Of a stretch of 14,921 nucleotides of DNA, positions 1 to 6,913 are shown piece after piece. The stretch's first letter is position 1. Each line of letters opens with the position of its first letter. Position numbers and translations under genes: made by a program. The notes under the pieces were generated by a model, which had not been told where the DNA came from, searched no databases, and was given only the letters and a program-made list of their open reading frames with translations. The DNA comes from 73-13 sp035556395 (lineage in GTDB: Bacteria; Actinomycetota; Actinomycetes; Actinomycetales; Microbacteriaceae): assembly GCA_035556395.1 (NCBI GenBank), contig DATMFB010000177.1:1-14921 (forward strand), written 5' to 3'.

Positions 1-690
1 GACATCGCCTACTTCCCGTACGTCATCGACGACGACCCGTCGTCCGGCGAGGGCTTCGAGGCGGCCGTCGCCTACGCCGTCGCCGGAGAGCTCGGCTACG
101 CGCCCGAGGACGTCGAGTGGGTGCGCACGAGCTTCGACGCCGCCATCGCGCCTGGCCCGAAGTCGTTCGACTTCAACATCCAGCAGTACACGATCACCGA
201 CGAGCGCAAGCAGGCGGTCGACTTCTCCTCGCCGTACTACCAGGCGAGCCAGGCGGTCGTCGCGATCGAGGGCAGCGCCGCGGACGGCGTCGACTCCATC
301 GCCGGCCTCAAGGACCTTCTCCTCGGCGCCATGGCGGGCTCGACGAGCGCGACCACGATCGCGGAGGCGATCGACCCGAACGTCGCGCCCCAGCTCTACA
401 ACTCGAACGAGGACGCCGTCGCGGCGCTGCAGGCCGGACAGATCGACGCGATCGTCCTCGACCTGCCGACCGCGTACTACGCGACCGGCGTCTACATCGA
501 GGACTCGTTCATCGTCGGCGAGCTGCCGGCCGCCGGCGTGCCGGACCAGTGGGGCCTGCTGCTCGCGAAGGACTCGCCGCTGACCGCCGCGGTGACCGCC
601 GCGGTCGACGCGATCCGGGCGAACGGCCAGCTGCAGAAGATCACCGACGAGTGGCTCGGTTCCGGGCAGGGCGTGAAGCTGCTCAAGTGA
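1..690 (+). CDS. Polar amino acid ABC transporter substrate-binding protein, 5' partial
   Basis: The reading frame is open from base 1, so the gene begins outside the window; 229 C-terminal residues are present. The fragment reads like the core of a family 3 solute-binding protein (SBP_bac_3): GFEAAVAYAVAGELGY near the start, then FDFNIQQYTITDERK at about residues 56-70 and VDFSSPYY at 73-80, the stretch that forms part of the ligand cleft in this family. The missing part would be the signal peptide or lipobox and the first lobe strands. The protein should capture an amino acid outside the membrane and deliver it to the permease and ATPase encoded directly downstream. The exact ligand (for example glutamine, cystine or arginine) cannot be read from the sequence. 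A stem-loop begins at the stop codon. Family assignment is secure; substrate is unknown. Confidence 0.9.
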   Translation, partial: DIAYFPYVIDDDPSSGEGFEAAVAYAVAGELGYAPEDVEWVRTSFDAAIAPGPKSFDFNIQQYTITDERKQAVDFSSPYYQASQAVVAIEGSAADGVDSIAGLKDLLLGAMAGSTSATTIAEAIDPNVAPQLYNSNEDAVAALQAGQIDAIVLDLPTAYYATGVYIEDSFIVGELPAAGVPDQWGLLLAKDSPLTAAVTAAVDAIRANGQLQKITDEWLGSGQGVKLLK

Positions 691-707
691 CGCTCCGCTA
701 GCGTCAC
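687..707 (+). promoter_or_regulatory. Intercistronic stem-loop between binding-protein and permease genes
   Basis: GTGACGCT (687-694) and AGCGTCAC (700-707) form a perfect 8-bp stem with a CCGCT loop. It includes the stop codon of the binding protein and ends 3 bases before the permease ATG. There is no following T-run, so it is not a typical intrinsic terminator. In other binding-protein-dependent operons (known for malE-malF and hisJ-hisQ), intercistronic hairpins protect the upstream mRNA and help keep the binding protein in excess; the same role here is inference. The right arm also overlaps a possible -10 box. Confidence 0.55.
699..704 (+). promoter_or_regulatory. Candidate -10 box (TAGCGT) for leaderless permease transcript
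   Basis: TAGCGT fits the actinobacterial TAnnnT -10 pattern and lies 6 bases before the permease ATG. A start site 7 bases after the box would fall on the A of ATG. The permease ATG has no Shine-Dalgarno sequence (the preceding bases are CACCCC), which fits a leaderless start or translational coupling. No convincing -35 is visible. Confidence 0.35.
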
Positions 708-710
708 CCC

Positions 711-1556
711 ATGACCGCGCATCAGCCGAGCGAGCTCGAGCTCGATCGCCGCGGGTACCGTCGCAGCCGGGAACGGCGCTCGGTGCTCGTGGCGATCGGC
801 TCGACGCTCGCGTTCGCGGCGATCGTCTGGCTGACGATCATCAACACGCCCGGTTGGTCGGAGGTGCAGCGCGCCTTCTTCAACCCGGAGGTCGCCTGGG
901 CCGCGCTGCCGAAGGTCTGGGACGGGTTCCTGCTCAACCTGCAGGTGATGGGCCTGTCCGTCATCACCGTCGGCGCGTGCGCCCTGCTCATCGCGCTGCT
1001 GCGCACGCTTCGCGGTGCCGTGTTCTTCCCGCTCCGAGTGCTCGCCGCGGCCTACACCGACCTGTTCCGGGGCATCCCGTTCATCATCGTGCTGTACATC
1101 GTCGGCTTCGGCATCCCGACCATCGCCGACACGCGCATCCCGCCGATCGTGCTCGGCGTCATCGCGGTGACGCTCACCTACTCGGCCTACGTGTCCGAGG
1201 TGATCCGAGCGGGGATCGAGGCCGTGCACCCCTCGCAGCGGCTCGCCGCGCGCGCCCTCGGGCTGCGGCACGGACAGGCCATGCGCCACATCGTGCTGCC
1301 GCAGGCGCTGCGCAAGATGACGCCGCCGCTCATGAACGACTTCATCTCGATGCAGAAGGACGTCGGCCTGATCTCGATCCTCGGCGCGGTCGACGCGGTC
1401 CGCGCGGCGCAGATCTTCCAGGGTCAGACCTACAACTTCACGCCGTACGTCGTCGCCGGACTGCTCTTCGTCCTGCTCGCGATCCCCACGATTCGCGTCA
1501 CCGACTGGTACACGGCGCGGTTGCGGGCCCGCGAGCAGTCAGGATCGATCCTGTGA
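711..1556 (+). CDS. Amino acid ABC transporter permease (HisM/GlnP type)
   Basis: This 281-residue inner-membrane protein forms the channel of the amino acid importer. About five hydrophobic segments are visible (roughly residues 26-46, 76-97, 108-135, 146-163 and 245-262) after a charged cytoplasmic N-terminus. The loop that docks onto the ATPase is clear: EVIRAGIEAVHPSQRLAARALGL at about 163-185, with the glycine spacing of the EAA motif. It is followed by VLPQALRKMTPPLMNDFI, which is characteristic of the polar amino acid permease family. The ATG is chosen because the charged N-terminus with repeated Arg is usual for this subfamily. No ribosome binding site precedes it. Its stop overlaps the GTG of the ATPase gene (GTGA), so the two are translationally coupled. 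Only one permease gene is present in the window, so it may act as a homodimer. Confidence 0.93.
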   Translation: MTAHQPSELELDRRGYRRSRERRSVLVAIGSTLAFAAIVWLTIINTPGWSEVQRAFFNPEVAWAALPKVWDGFLLNLQVMGLSVITVGACALLIALLRTLRGAVFFPLRVLAAAYTDLFRGIPFIIVLYIVGFGIPTIADTRIPPIVLGVIAVTLTYSAYVSEVIRAGIEAVHPSQRLAARALGLRHGQAMRHIVLPQALRKMTPPLMNDFISMQKDVGLISILGAVDAVRAAQIFQGQTYNFTPYVVAGLLFVLLAIPTIRVTDWYTARLRAREQSGSIL

Positions 1557-2287
1557 CGGCGCTGCTGCGAGCCACCGGGCTGTGGAAGGCGTTCGGCGAG
1601 CGCGAGGTGCTCCGCGGCGTCGACGTCGAGGTCGCGAAGCACGAGGTCGTCGCGCTCATCGGCGCGAGCGGCTCCGGCAAGTCGACGCTGCTCCGGTGCC
1701 TGGGGCTCCTGGAGACGATCGACGACGGGCAGATCCTCCTGGCCGATCAGGACATCTCCGACCCGCGGGTCGACGCCAACCGCCTCCGAGCGCGGTTCGG
1801 CGCCGTGTTCCAGAGCTACAACCTGTTCCCGCACCTGTCCGTGCTGGAGAACGTGACGCTGGCGTCGCGGATCGTGCACAAGGTGCCGAGGCGCGAGGCC
1901 GAGCAGCGCGCGCTGGAACTGCTCGACCGGGTGGGCCTCGCGGATCTGGCGAAGAGCCATCCCGATCGGCTCTCCGGCGGCCAGCAGCAGCGGGCCGCCA
2001 TCGTCCGGGCGATCGCGACCCAGCCCGAGGTGCTCCTCCTCGATGAGATCACCTCCGCCCTCGACCCCGAGCTCGTCGGCGAGGTGCTCGAGCTCGTCAG
2101 CCAGCTCGCCGCCGATGGCGCGACCATCCTGATGGCGACGCACGAGATGGCGTTCGCCCGCGAGGTGGCCCACCGCATCGTGTTCCTCGACGACGGCGAG
2201 GTGCGCGAGGAGGGCCCGGCATCGCAGGTGTTCGGCGCCCCGCGCGAGGCGCGCACCCGCGACTTCCTGGCCCGTTTCCTCGCCTGA
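1553..2287 (+). CDS. Amino acid ABC transporter ATP-binding protein
   Basis: This 244-residue cytoplasmic ATPase powers the importer. All nucleotide-binding motifs are intact: Walker A GASGSGKST (37-45), Q-loop Gln87 in AVFQSYNLFPHLSVLENV, signature LSGGQQQR (140-147), Walker B LLLDE (161-165), D-loop SALD (168-171) and H-loop His197 in ATHEM. The NLFPHLSVLENV and SALDPELVGEVL stretches are typical of the GlnQ/HisP polar amino acid group, and the length is normal for it. The GTG at 1553 is preferred: it overlaps the permease stop by 4 bp, has AGGA 8 bases upstream, and puts the first beta strand (LLRATGLWKAFG) at the usual distance from the N-terminus. The frame stays open much further upstream, but that is only the shadow of the permease gene. 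The gene ends 12 bp from the convergent glgP stop. Confidence 0.95.
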   Translation: MTALLRATGLWKAFGEREVLRGVDVEVAKHEVVALIGASGSGKSTLLRCLGLLETIDDGQILLADQDISDPRVDANRLRARFGAVFQSYNLFPHLSVLENVTLASRIVHKVPRREAEQRALELLDRVGLADLAKSHPDRLSGGQQQRAAIVRAIATQPEVLLLDEITSALDPELVGEVLELVSQLAADGATILMATHEMAFAREVAHRIVFLDDGEVREEGPASQVFGAPREARTRDFLARFLA

Positions 2288-2299
2288 GGCGTCGACGGC

Positions 2300-4852
2300 T
2301 CAGTTCGCGACCGCGATCAGGCCGAGCTCCGCCGGGGTCGCCAGCCGGGCGTGGTGCGGGGTCACGCGGACCGTGTAGCCGAACGGACCCGGGCGCTCGA
2401 GCGCGATCGTCCCGCCGTAGACGCCGACGCCATCGGAGACCGACTCGAGCGCGAGCACCTGCCGCACGACGTCCGTGATCCGGTCGCCGTCGCCGGCTCG
2501 CCCGTAGACGACCTCGACCTTGACCTCGGCCGGCTTGAGCCCGCCGAGGGCGACGCGGGCGCGCACCCCGAGCGTCTCGCCGACGGTCGGCACGGCGTCG
2601 ACCCCGCCCGACTCGACATGCAGGACCGCGACGTCCGGCCACGCCGCGACGACCCTCGATCGCCAGTCCGCGAGCGCGCTGGCCGGCTGAGCGTCGTCCG
2701 CGGTGATCTCGCGGAACGCCGCCGCCGCGGGCGCGTAGAGCCGCTCGACGTACTCCCGGACCATCCGCTCGGCCGACAGCACCCCGGAGAGCCCTGCGAG
2801 GCTGTGCCGGATGGTGCGGACCCAGCGCCGGGGCACGTCGGACTCGTCCCGCTCGTAGAACGCGGGCGCGATCTGATGCTCGATCAGGTCGTACATGCTC
2901 GCCGCCTCGAGCGCATCGCGTTCTGCCGCGTCGCCCGCCGAGTCGGCCGACGGGATCGCCCAGCCGTTCTCGCCGTCGTAGGACTCTGCCCACCAGCCGT
3001 CGAGGATGGAGAGGTTGAGCGAGCCGTTGATCGCGGCCTTCATGCCCGAGGTGCCGCACGCCTCGAAAGGGCGCAGCGGGTTGTTGAGCCACACGTCGGT
3101 GCCGGGATTCAGCTGACGGGCCATGCCGATGTCGTAGTTCGGCAGGAACGCGATCCGGCGACGCACGTCCGGGTCCGCGGCGAACTCGAGGAGCTCCTGG
3201 ATGAGGCGCTTGCCCGCGTCATCCGCAGGGTGCGACTTACCGGCGACGACGATCTGCACGGGACGCTCGGGGTGGGTCAGGATCGCGCGCAGCCGCTCCT
3301 TGTCGGTGAGCATGAGCGTGAGTCGCTTGTAGGTCGGCACGCGCCTCGCGAAGCCGATCGTCAGGATCTCGGGATCGAGCACGCCGTCGACCCAGTCCGG
3401 GGTCGGCGTCGCGCCGTACTGCTCGAACCACTGCTGGCGCAGGCGCGCGCGGGCGTCGCCGACGAGCTCGGCGCGCAACTCGCCGCGGACCCGCCAGAGC
3501 GCCTCGTCGGTCAGCGCGGGCGAGCGCCAGTCGGCCGTCGACGTGTCCGTGCTGCCGAACGCCGCGCGCGCGAGGTCGACGATGAGCGGGTCGGTCCAGG
3601 TCCCGGCGTGCACGCCGTTGGTGATCGAGGTGATCGGCACGTCCTCGGCGTCGAATCCCGGCCACAGCGCACCGAACATCCGTCGCGAGACCTCGCCGTG
3701 GAGCTTCGAGACGCCGTTCGCGCGCTGCGCGAGTCGCAGCCCCATGACGGCCATGTTGAACGTCGCCGCGTCGCCGCCGTCGTAGTCCTCCGCTCCGAGC
3801 GCGAGGACGTCCTCGACGGCCACGCCCGGCAGCAGGCCGGTCGAGCAGTAGCGGCGCACGAGGCTCGCCTCGAAGCGGTCGATGCCCGCCGGCACGGGCG
3901 TGTGCGTCGTGAAGACCGTCGCGGCGCGGGTGACCTGGAGCGCGGCCTGGAACGTCAGCCCGTCGCCGATGAGGTCGGCGATCCGCTCGAGGCCGAGGAA
4001 CCCCGCGTGGCCCTCGTTCGTGTGGAACACCTCGGGGAACGCCGTGCCGGTCAGCGCGCAGTAGGCCTTGAGCGCGCGCACGCCGCCGACGCCGAGCAGG
4101 AGCTCCTGCAGCAGCCGGTGCTCGCCTCCCCCGCCGTAGAGGCGGTCCGTGACGCCGCGCAGCCCCTCGTCGTTCTCCGGGACGTTGGTGTCCAGCAGCA
4201 GCAGCTTGACGCGGCCGACATCGGCGACCCACACCCGGGCGCGCAGCACCGCGTCGTCGGGCAGCGCGAGGACGATGCGCACGGCGCTGCCGTCCGCGTC
4301 CCGCAGCAGCGTCAGCGGCATGCCGTCCGGATCGAGGACGGGGTAGCTCTCCTGCTGCCAGCCATCGCGGGAGACCGACTGCCGGAAGTAGCCGGCGGCG
4401 TAGAACAGGCCGACGCCGATGAGCGGCAGCCCGAGGTCACTCGCCGCCTTGAGGTGGTCGCCGGCGAGGATCCCGAGGCCGCCCGAGTACTGCGGGAGGG
4501 CGGCGGCGATGCCGAACTCGGGCGAGAAGTAGCCGATCGAAGCGGGCGCGTGCTGGAGCGTCTGGTACCAGCGCGGCTCGGTCAGATAGGTCTGCAGGTC
4601 CTTAAGGAGGCCCTCCGCACGCGCGACGAACGCCGTGTCGGCGGCGAGCTCGCGCAGCCGCTCGGGCGAGACGGCGCCGAGGAACGCGATGGGGTCCTGA
4701 CCGGCCTCCGCCCACAGCAACGGGTCGATCGACTTGAAGAGCCGCCGGGTCGGCGTGTGCCACGACCAGCGCAGGTTCGCGATGAGCGCCTCGAGGGAGG
4801 ACAGCTCGGGCGGCAGGACGGTGCGAACGGTGAACCTGCGGATGGCCTTCAC
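2300..4852 (-). CDS. glgP: Alpha-glucan (glycogen) phosphorylase, DUF3417 type
   Basis: This 850-residue cytoplasmic enzyme releases glucose-1-phosphate from the non-reducing ends of alpha-1,4-glucan. The N-terminal ~120 residues (FTVRTVLPPELSSLEALIANLRWSW onward) are the DUF3417 domain found in the actinobacterial phosphorylase type. The catalytic part contains YFSPEFGI (108-115), QYSGGLGILAGDHLKAASDLG (121-141), VFHTNEGHAGF (275-285), TTHTPVPAG (315-323) and the pyridoxal-phosphate site EACGTSGMK with Lys605. Length is normal for the family. The GTG at 4852 is chosen because MKAIRRFTV is the family's usual N-terminus and because a TAnnnT box lies exactly 7 bases upstream. The frame is open for a further 675 codons upstream, antisense to glgE, with no phosphorylase-like sequence. 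The gene is divergent from glgE, and its product degrades what GlgE and GlgB make. Confidence 0.95.
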   Translation of the reverse strand: MKAIRRFTVRTVLPPELSSLEALIANLRWSWHTPTRRLFKSIDPLLWAEAGQDPIAFLGAVSPERLRELAADTAFVARAEGLLKDLQTYLTEPRWYQTLQHAPASIGYFSPEFGIAAALPQYSGGLGILAGDHLKAASDLGLPLIGVGLFYAAGYFRQSVSRDGWQQESYPVLDPDGMPLTLLRDADGSAVRIVLALPDDAVLRARVWVADVGRVKLLLLDTNVPENDEGLRGVTDRLYGGGGEHRLLQELLLGVGGVRALKAYCALTGTAFPEVFHTNEGHAGFLGLERIADLIGDGLTFQAALQVTRAATVFTTHTPVPAGIDRFEASLVRRYCSTGLLPGVAVEDVLALGAEDYDGGDAATFNMAVMGLRLAQRANGVSKLHGEVSRRMFGALWPGFDAEDVPITSITNGVHAGTWTDPLIVDLARAAFGSTDTSTADWRSPALTDEALWRVRGELRAELVGDARARLRQQWFEQYGATPTPDWVDGVLDPEILTIGFARRVPTYKRLTLMLTDKERLRAILTHPERPVQIVVAGKSHPADDAGKRLIQELLEFAADPDVRRRIAFLPNYDIGMARQLNPGTDVWLNNPLRPFEACGTSGMKAAINGSLNLSILDGWWAESYDGENGWAIPSADSAGDAAERDALEAASMYDLIEHQIAPAFYERDESDVPRRWVRTIRHSLAGLSGVLSAERMVREYVERLYAPAAAAFREITADDAQPASALADWRSRVVAAWPDVAVLHVESGGVDAVPTVGETLGVRARVALGGLKPAEVKVEVVYGRAGDGDRITDVVRQVLALESVSDGVGVYGGTIALERPGPFGYTVRVTPHHARLATPAELGLIAVAN

Positions 4853-4859
4853 GTCGGCG

Positions 4860-4865
4860 AGCCTA
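4860..4865 (-). promoter_or_regulatory. Candidate -10 box (TAGGCT) of glgP, leaderless
   Basis: Read on the minus strand, TAGGCT is followed by CGCCGAC and then the glgP GTG. The 7-base spacing places transcription start at or next to the start codon, the arrangement of actinobacterial leaderless genes. No good Shine-Dalgarno sequence is visible. The expected -35 position falls inside the inverted repeat at 4875-4892 and does not resemble TTGACA. Confidence 0.5.
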
Positions 4866-4874
4866 GGGCGGCCA

Positions 4875-4892
4875 CGTAACGGCCGGGTTACG
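4875..4892. promoter_or_regulatory. Inverted repeat in glgP/glgE divergent promoter, candidate operator
   Basis: CGTAAC (4875-4880) and GTTACG (4887-4892) are exact inverted repeats separated by GGCCGG. The arms are AT-rich for this genome. The site is near the middle of the 57-bp gap between the two start codons and covers the -35 zone of both predicted promoters, so one bound regulator could affect both genes. Six-base arms are short and could be chance. The regulator family is not identifiable; it lacks the CG centre expected of a LacI-type site. Confidence 0.4.
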
Positions 4893-4896
4893 AGAG

Positions 4897-4902
4897 TAGG
4901 TT
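4897..4902 (+). promoter_or_regulatory. Candidate -10 box (TAGGTT) of glgE, leaderless
   Basis: TAGGTT fits TAnnnT and lies exactly 7 bases (TGGCATC region, 4903-4909) before the glgE GTG at 4910. Transcription would start at about 4909-4910, giving a leaderless mRNA. The upstream bases carry no Shine-Dalgarno match. The spacing is the same as on the glgP side. Confidence 0.5.
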
Positions 4903-4909
4903 TGGCATC

Positions 4910-6913
4910 GTGATCGGCCGAATCCCCATCCGGTTCGTCGGCCCGGTCGAGCCCGAGGGACGCTGGCCCGCGAAGGCGTATGCCGGGGAGGTCGTGCCGT
5001 TCCGGGCGACCGTGTTCCGCGAGGGTCACGGGCGACTCGGCGCCGAGCTCATCCTCACCGCCCCCGACGGCTCGGAGCACGTGCATCGGATGCGTCTCAT
5101 CGGCGAGGGCACCGACCTCTGGGAGGCGCCGGTCCGCCTCGACGCCGTCGGCACGTGGCGGTTCCGGGTGCGCGCCTGGGGCGACGAGTGGGCGTCCTGG
5201 CTGCGCACGGCCGCCGTGAAGCTCGCCGCCGGCCAGGACGAGGAGCTCACGCTCGAGGCGGGGGCCATGCTGCTCGACGTCTGCGCGCGCCGCAAGATCT
5301 TCCGCGACGCCGCGGCCGCCCTCCGGGACCGGACCCGAGACCCGGAGGACCGCTTGGCCGCCGTCCGCGCGCCGCGCCTCGCCGCCGCGATCGCGCGGGA
5401 GCCGAGCCTGCGCTCGCTCCTGACGGAGTCCGAGGAGCACGTCGTCGTCGTGGAGCGCGCCCGCGCCGGCGTCGGCCAGTGGTACGAGCTCTTCCCCCGA
5501 TCGGAGGGCGCGAAGCGCGCGAAGGACGGGACCTGGACGAGCGGGACCTTCCGCACCGCCGCCCGCCGCCTCCCCGCCGTCGCGGCGATGGGCTTCGACG
5601 TCGTCTACCTCCCGCCCATCCACCCCATCGGCGTGCGCCACCGCAAGGGGCGCAACAACTCCCCCGAGGCGCAGCCCGGCGACCCGGGCAGCCCGTGGGC
5701 GGTCGGCGGCTTCCTCGCCGACGGGACGCGCGGCGGTCATGACGCGATCCACCCCGACCTCGGCACGCTCGCCGACTTCCGCGCCTTCGTCCGCAAGGCG
5801 CGAGAGCTCGGGATCGAGGTCGCGCTCGACCTCGCGCTGCAGGCCTCGCCCGACCACCCCTGGGTGGAGGAGCATCCCGAGTGGTTCCAGCACCGCCCCG
5901 ACGGGACGATCGCCTACGCGGAGAACCCGCCGAAGAAGTACCAGGACATCTTCCCGATCAACTTCGACCTCGACCCCGACGGCCTCTTCGCCGAGATCGT
6001 CCGCATCCTCGAGCACTGGATCGCCCAGGGCGTGCGCATCTTCCGAGTGGACAACCCGCACACCAAGCCCCTCGCGTTCTGGGAGCGCCTGATGGCCGAC
6101 TTCCGCGAGCGCCACCCGGACGTCGTGTTCCTCGCCGAGGCGTTCACGCGCCCCGCGATGCTGCGCTCGCTCGCGGGTGCGGGATTCCAGCAGTCCTACA
6201 CCTACTTCACCTGGCGCAACACGAAGCCGGAGCTCGAGGAGTTCCTCACCTCGATCTCGCACGAGACCTCGGCGTACCTGCGCCCGAACCTGTTCGTCAA
6301 CACGCCCGACATCCTCAGCGAATACCTGCAGCACAGCGGCCCCGCGGGCCACCAGGTGCGGGCGACGATCGCCGCGACCGCGTCGCCGACCTGGGGCGTC
6401 TACGCCGGCTACGAGCTCGTCGAGCACGTCGCGCGGCCCGGCGCCGAGGAGAACATCGACAACGAGAAGTACGAGTACAAGCAGCGCGACTGGGCCGGAG
6501 CGCTCAAGGCGGGGACCTCCCTCGCGCCCTTCATCGCGCAGCTCAACGCGATCCGCGCCGAGCATCCGGCGCTGCGCCAGCTGCGCAACCTCGACACCCA
6601 CTGGAGCGACTCGGAGGACGTGCTCGTCTACTCGAAGTTCCTCGATGCAGAGTTCCTTGATACAGAGTTCACCCAGAGCGGCTCCCACGACGCGATCATC
6701 GTCGTCGCGAACCTCGACGCCCACCGGGTGCGCGAGACGAACATCTATCTGGACCTCGAGCGGCTCGGACTCGACGCCGACGCGGGGTTCGACGTCGTCG
6801 AGCTCCTCACCGGCGCGCGCTGGCACTGGGGGCGGCGCAACTGGGTGCGCCTCGACCCGCACGAGCTGCCCGTGCACGTCCTCGCGATCGACTACGCGAC
6901 GGTGACGCCGTGA
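4910..6913 (+). CDS. glgE: Alpha-1,4-glucan:maltose-1-phosphate maltosyltransferase
   Basis: This 667-residue GH13 enzyme of the cytoplasm transfers maltosyl units from alpha-maltose-1-phosphate to the end of an alpha-1,4-glucan. Recognition is strong: RFVGPVEPEG.WPAKAYAGE at the N-terminus, GVGQWYELFPRSEG (187-200), GFDVVYLPPIHPIG..HRKGRNNSP (228-252), YAENPPKKYQDIFPINFD (336-353), FRVDNPHTKP (378-387) and FVNTPDIL (462-469). The nucleophile is Asp381, the acid/base Glu410 (FLAEAF) and the third carboxylate Asp467, each 13 less than in the Streptomyces enzyme (394, 423, 480 from general knowledge). Length is close to the usual 675-700. The GTG at 4910 has a leaderless-type -10 box 7 bases upstream. 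The C-terminal beta domain carries an unusual FLDAE/FLDTE duplication. The stop overlaps glgB. The maltose-1-phosphate source (GlgM or TreS/Pep2) must be encoded elsewhere. Confidence 0.96.
   Translation: MIGRIPIRFVGPVEPEGRWPAKAYAGEVVPFRATVFREGHGRLGAELILTAPDGSEHVHRMRLIGEGTDLWEAPVRLDAVGTWRFRVRAWGDEWASWLRTAAVKLAAGQDEELTLEAGAMLLDVCARRKIFRDAAAALRDRTRDPEDRLAAVRAPRLAAAIAREPSLRSLLTESEEHVVVVERARAGVGQWYELFPRSEGAKRAKDGTWTSGTFRTAARRLPAVAAMGFDVVYLPPIHPIGVRHRKGRNNSPEAQPGDPGSPWAVGGFLADGTRGGHDAIHPDLGTLADFRAFVRKARELGIEVALDLALQASPDHPWVEEHPEWFQHRPDGTIAYAENPPKKYQDIFPINFDLDPDGLFAEIVRILEHWIAQGVRIFRVDNPHTKPLAFWERLMADFRERHPDVVFLAEAFTRPAMLRSLAGAGFQQSYTYFTWRNTKPELEEFLTSISHETSAYLRPNLFVNTPDILSEYLQHSGPAGHQVRATIAATASPTWGVYAGYELVEHVARPGAEENIDNEKYEYKQRDWAGALKAGTSLAPFIAQLNAIRAEHPALRQLRNLDTHWSDSEDVLVYSKFLDAEFLDTEFTQSGSHDAIIVVANLDAHRVRETNIYLDLERLGLDADAGFDVVELLTGARWHWGRRNWVRLDPHELPVHVLAIDYATVTP
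6638..6667 (+). repeat. 15-bp tandem duplication inside glgE
   Basis: Two 15-base units, TTCCTCGATGCAGAG (6638-6652) and TTCCTTGATACAGAG (6653-6667), differ at two positions and encode FLDAE-FLDTE, followed by another Phe. They lie in the loop after VLVYSK and before the strand AIIVVANLD of the C-terminal domain. The codons CTT, GAT and ACA are unusual beside the surrounding G/C-ending codons. It reads as an in-frame slippage duplication. Confidence 0.8.

Noticed and set aside
2281..2299. Possible terminator hairpin between the ABC ATPase and glgP stops
   Set aside because: Only a 4-bp stem (CGCC-TGA-GGCG) and no T-run on either strand. I saw no better hairpin in the short convergent gaps at 8785-8789 and 14447-14459 either.
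4603..4610. Perfect Shine-Dalgarno-like TAAGGAGG on the plus strand inside glgP
   Set aside because: No ATG or GTG follows at a usable distance. On the real strand it encodes LLKDL of GlgP, so it is coincidental.
2351..4879. 842-codon plus-strand open frame
   Set aside because: It is the antisense shadow of glgP with composition typical of such shadows (R, E, D, G, A) and no recognisable motif.
4853..6877. Continuous minus-strand open frame extending glgP upstream by 675 codons
   Set aside because: It lies wholly antisense to glgE, is Arg/Glu/Gly/Val-rich without any domain, and begins beyond the natural GlgP N-terminus (MKAIRRFTV). Stop-free antisense frames are expected opposite GC-rich coding DNA.
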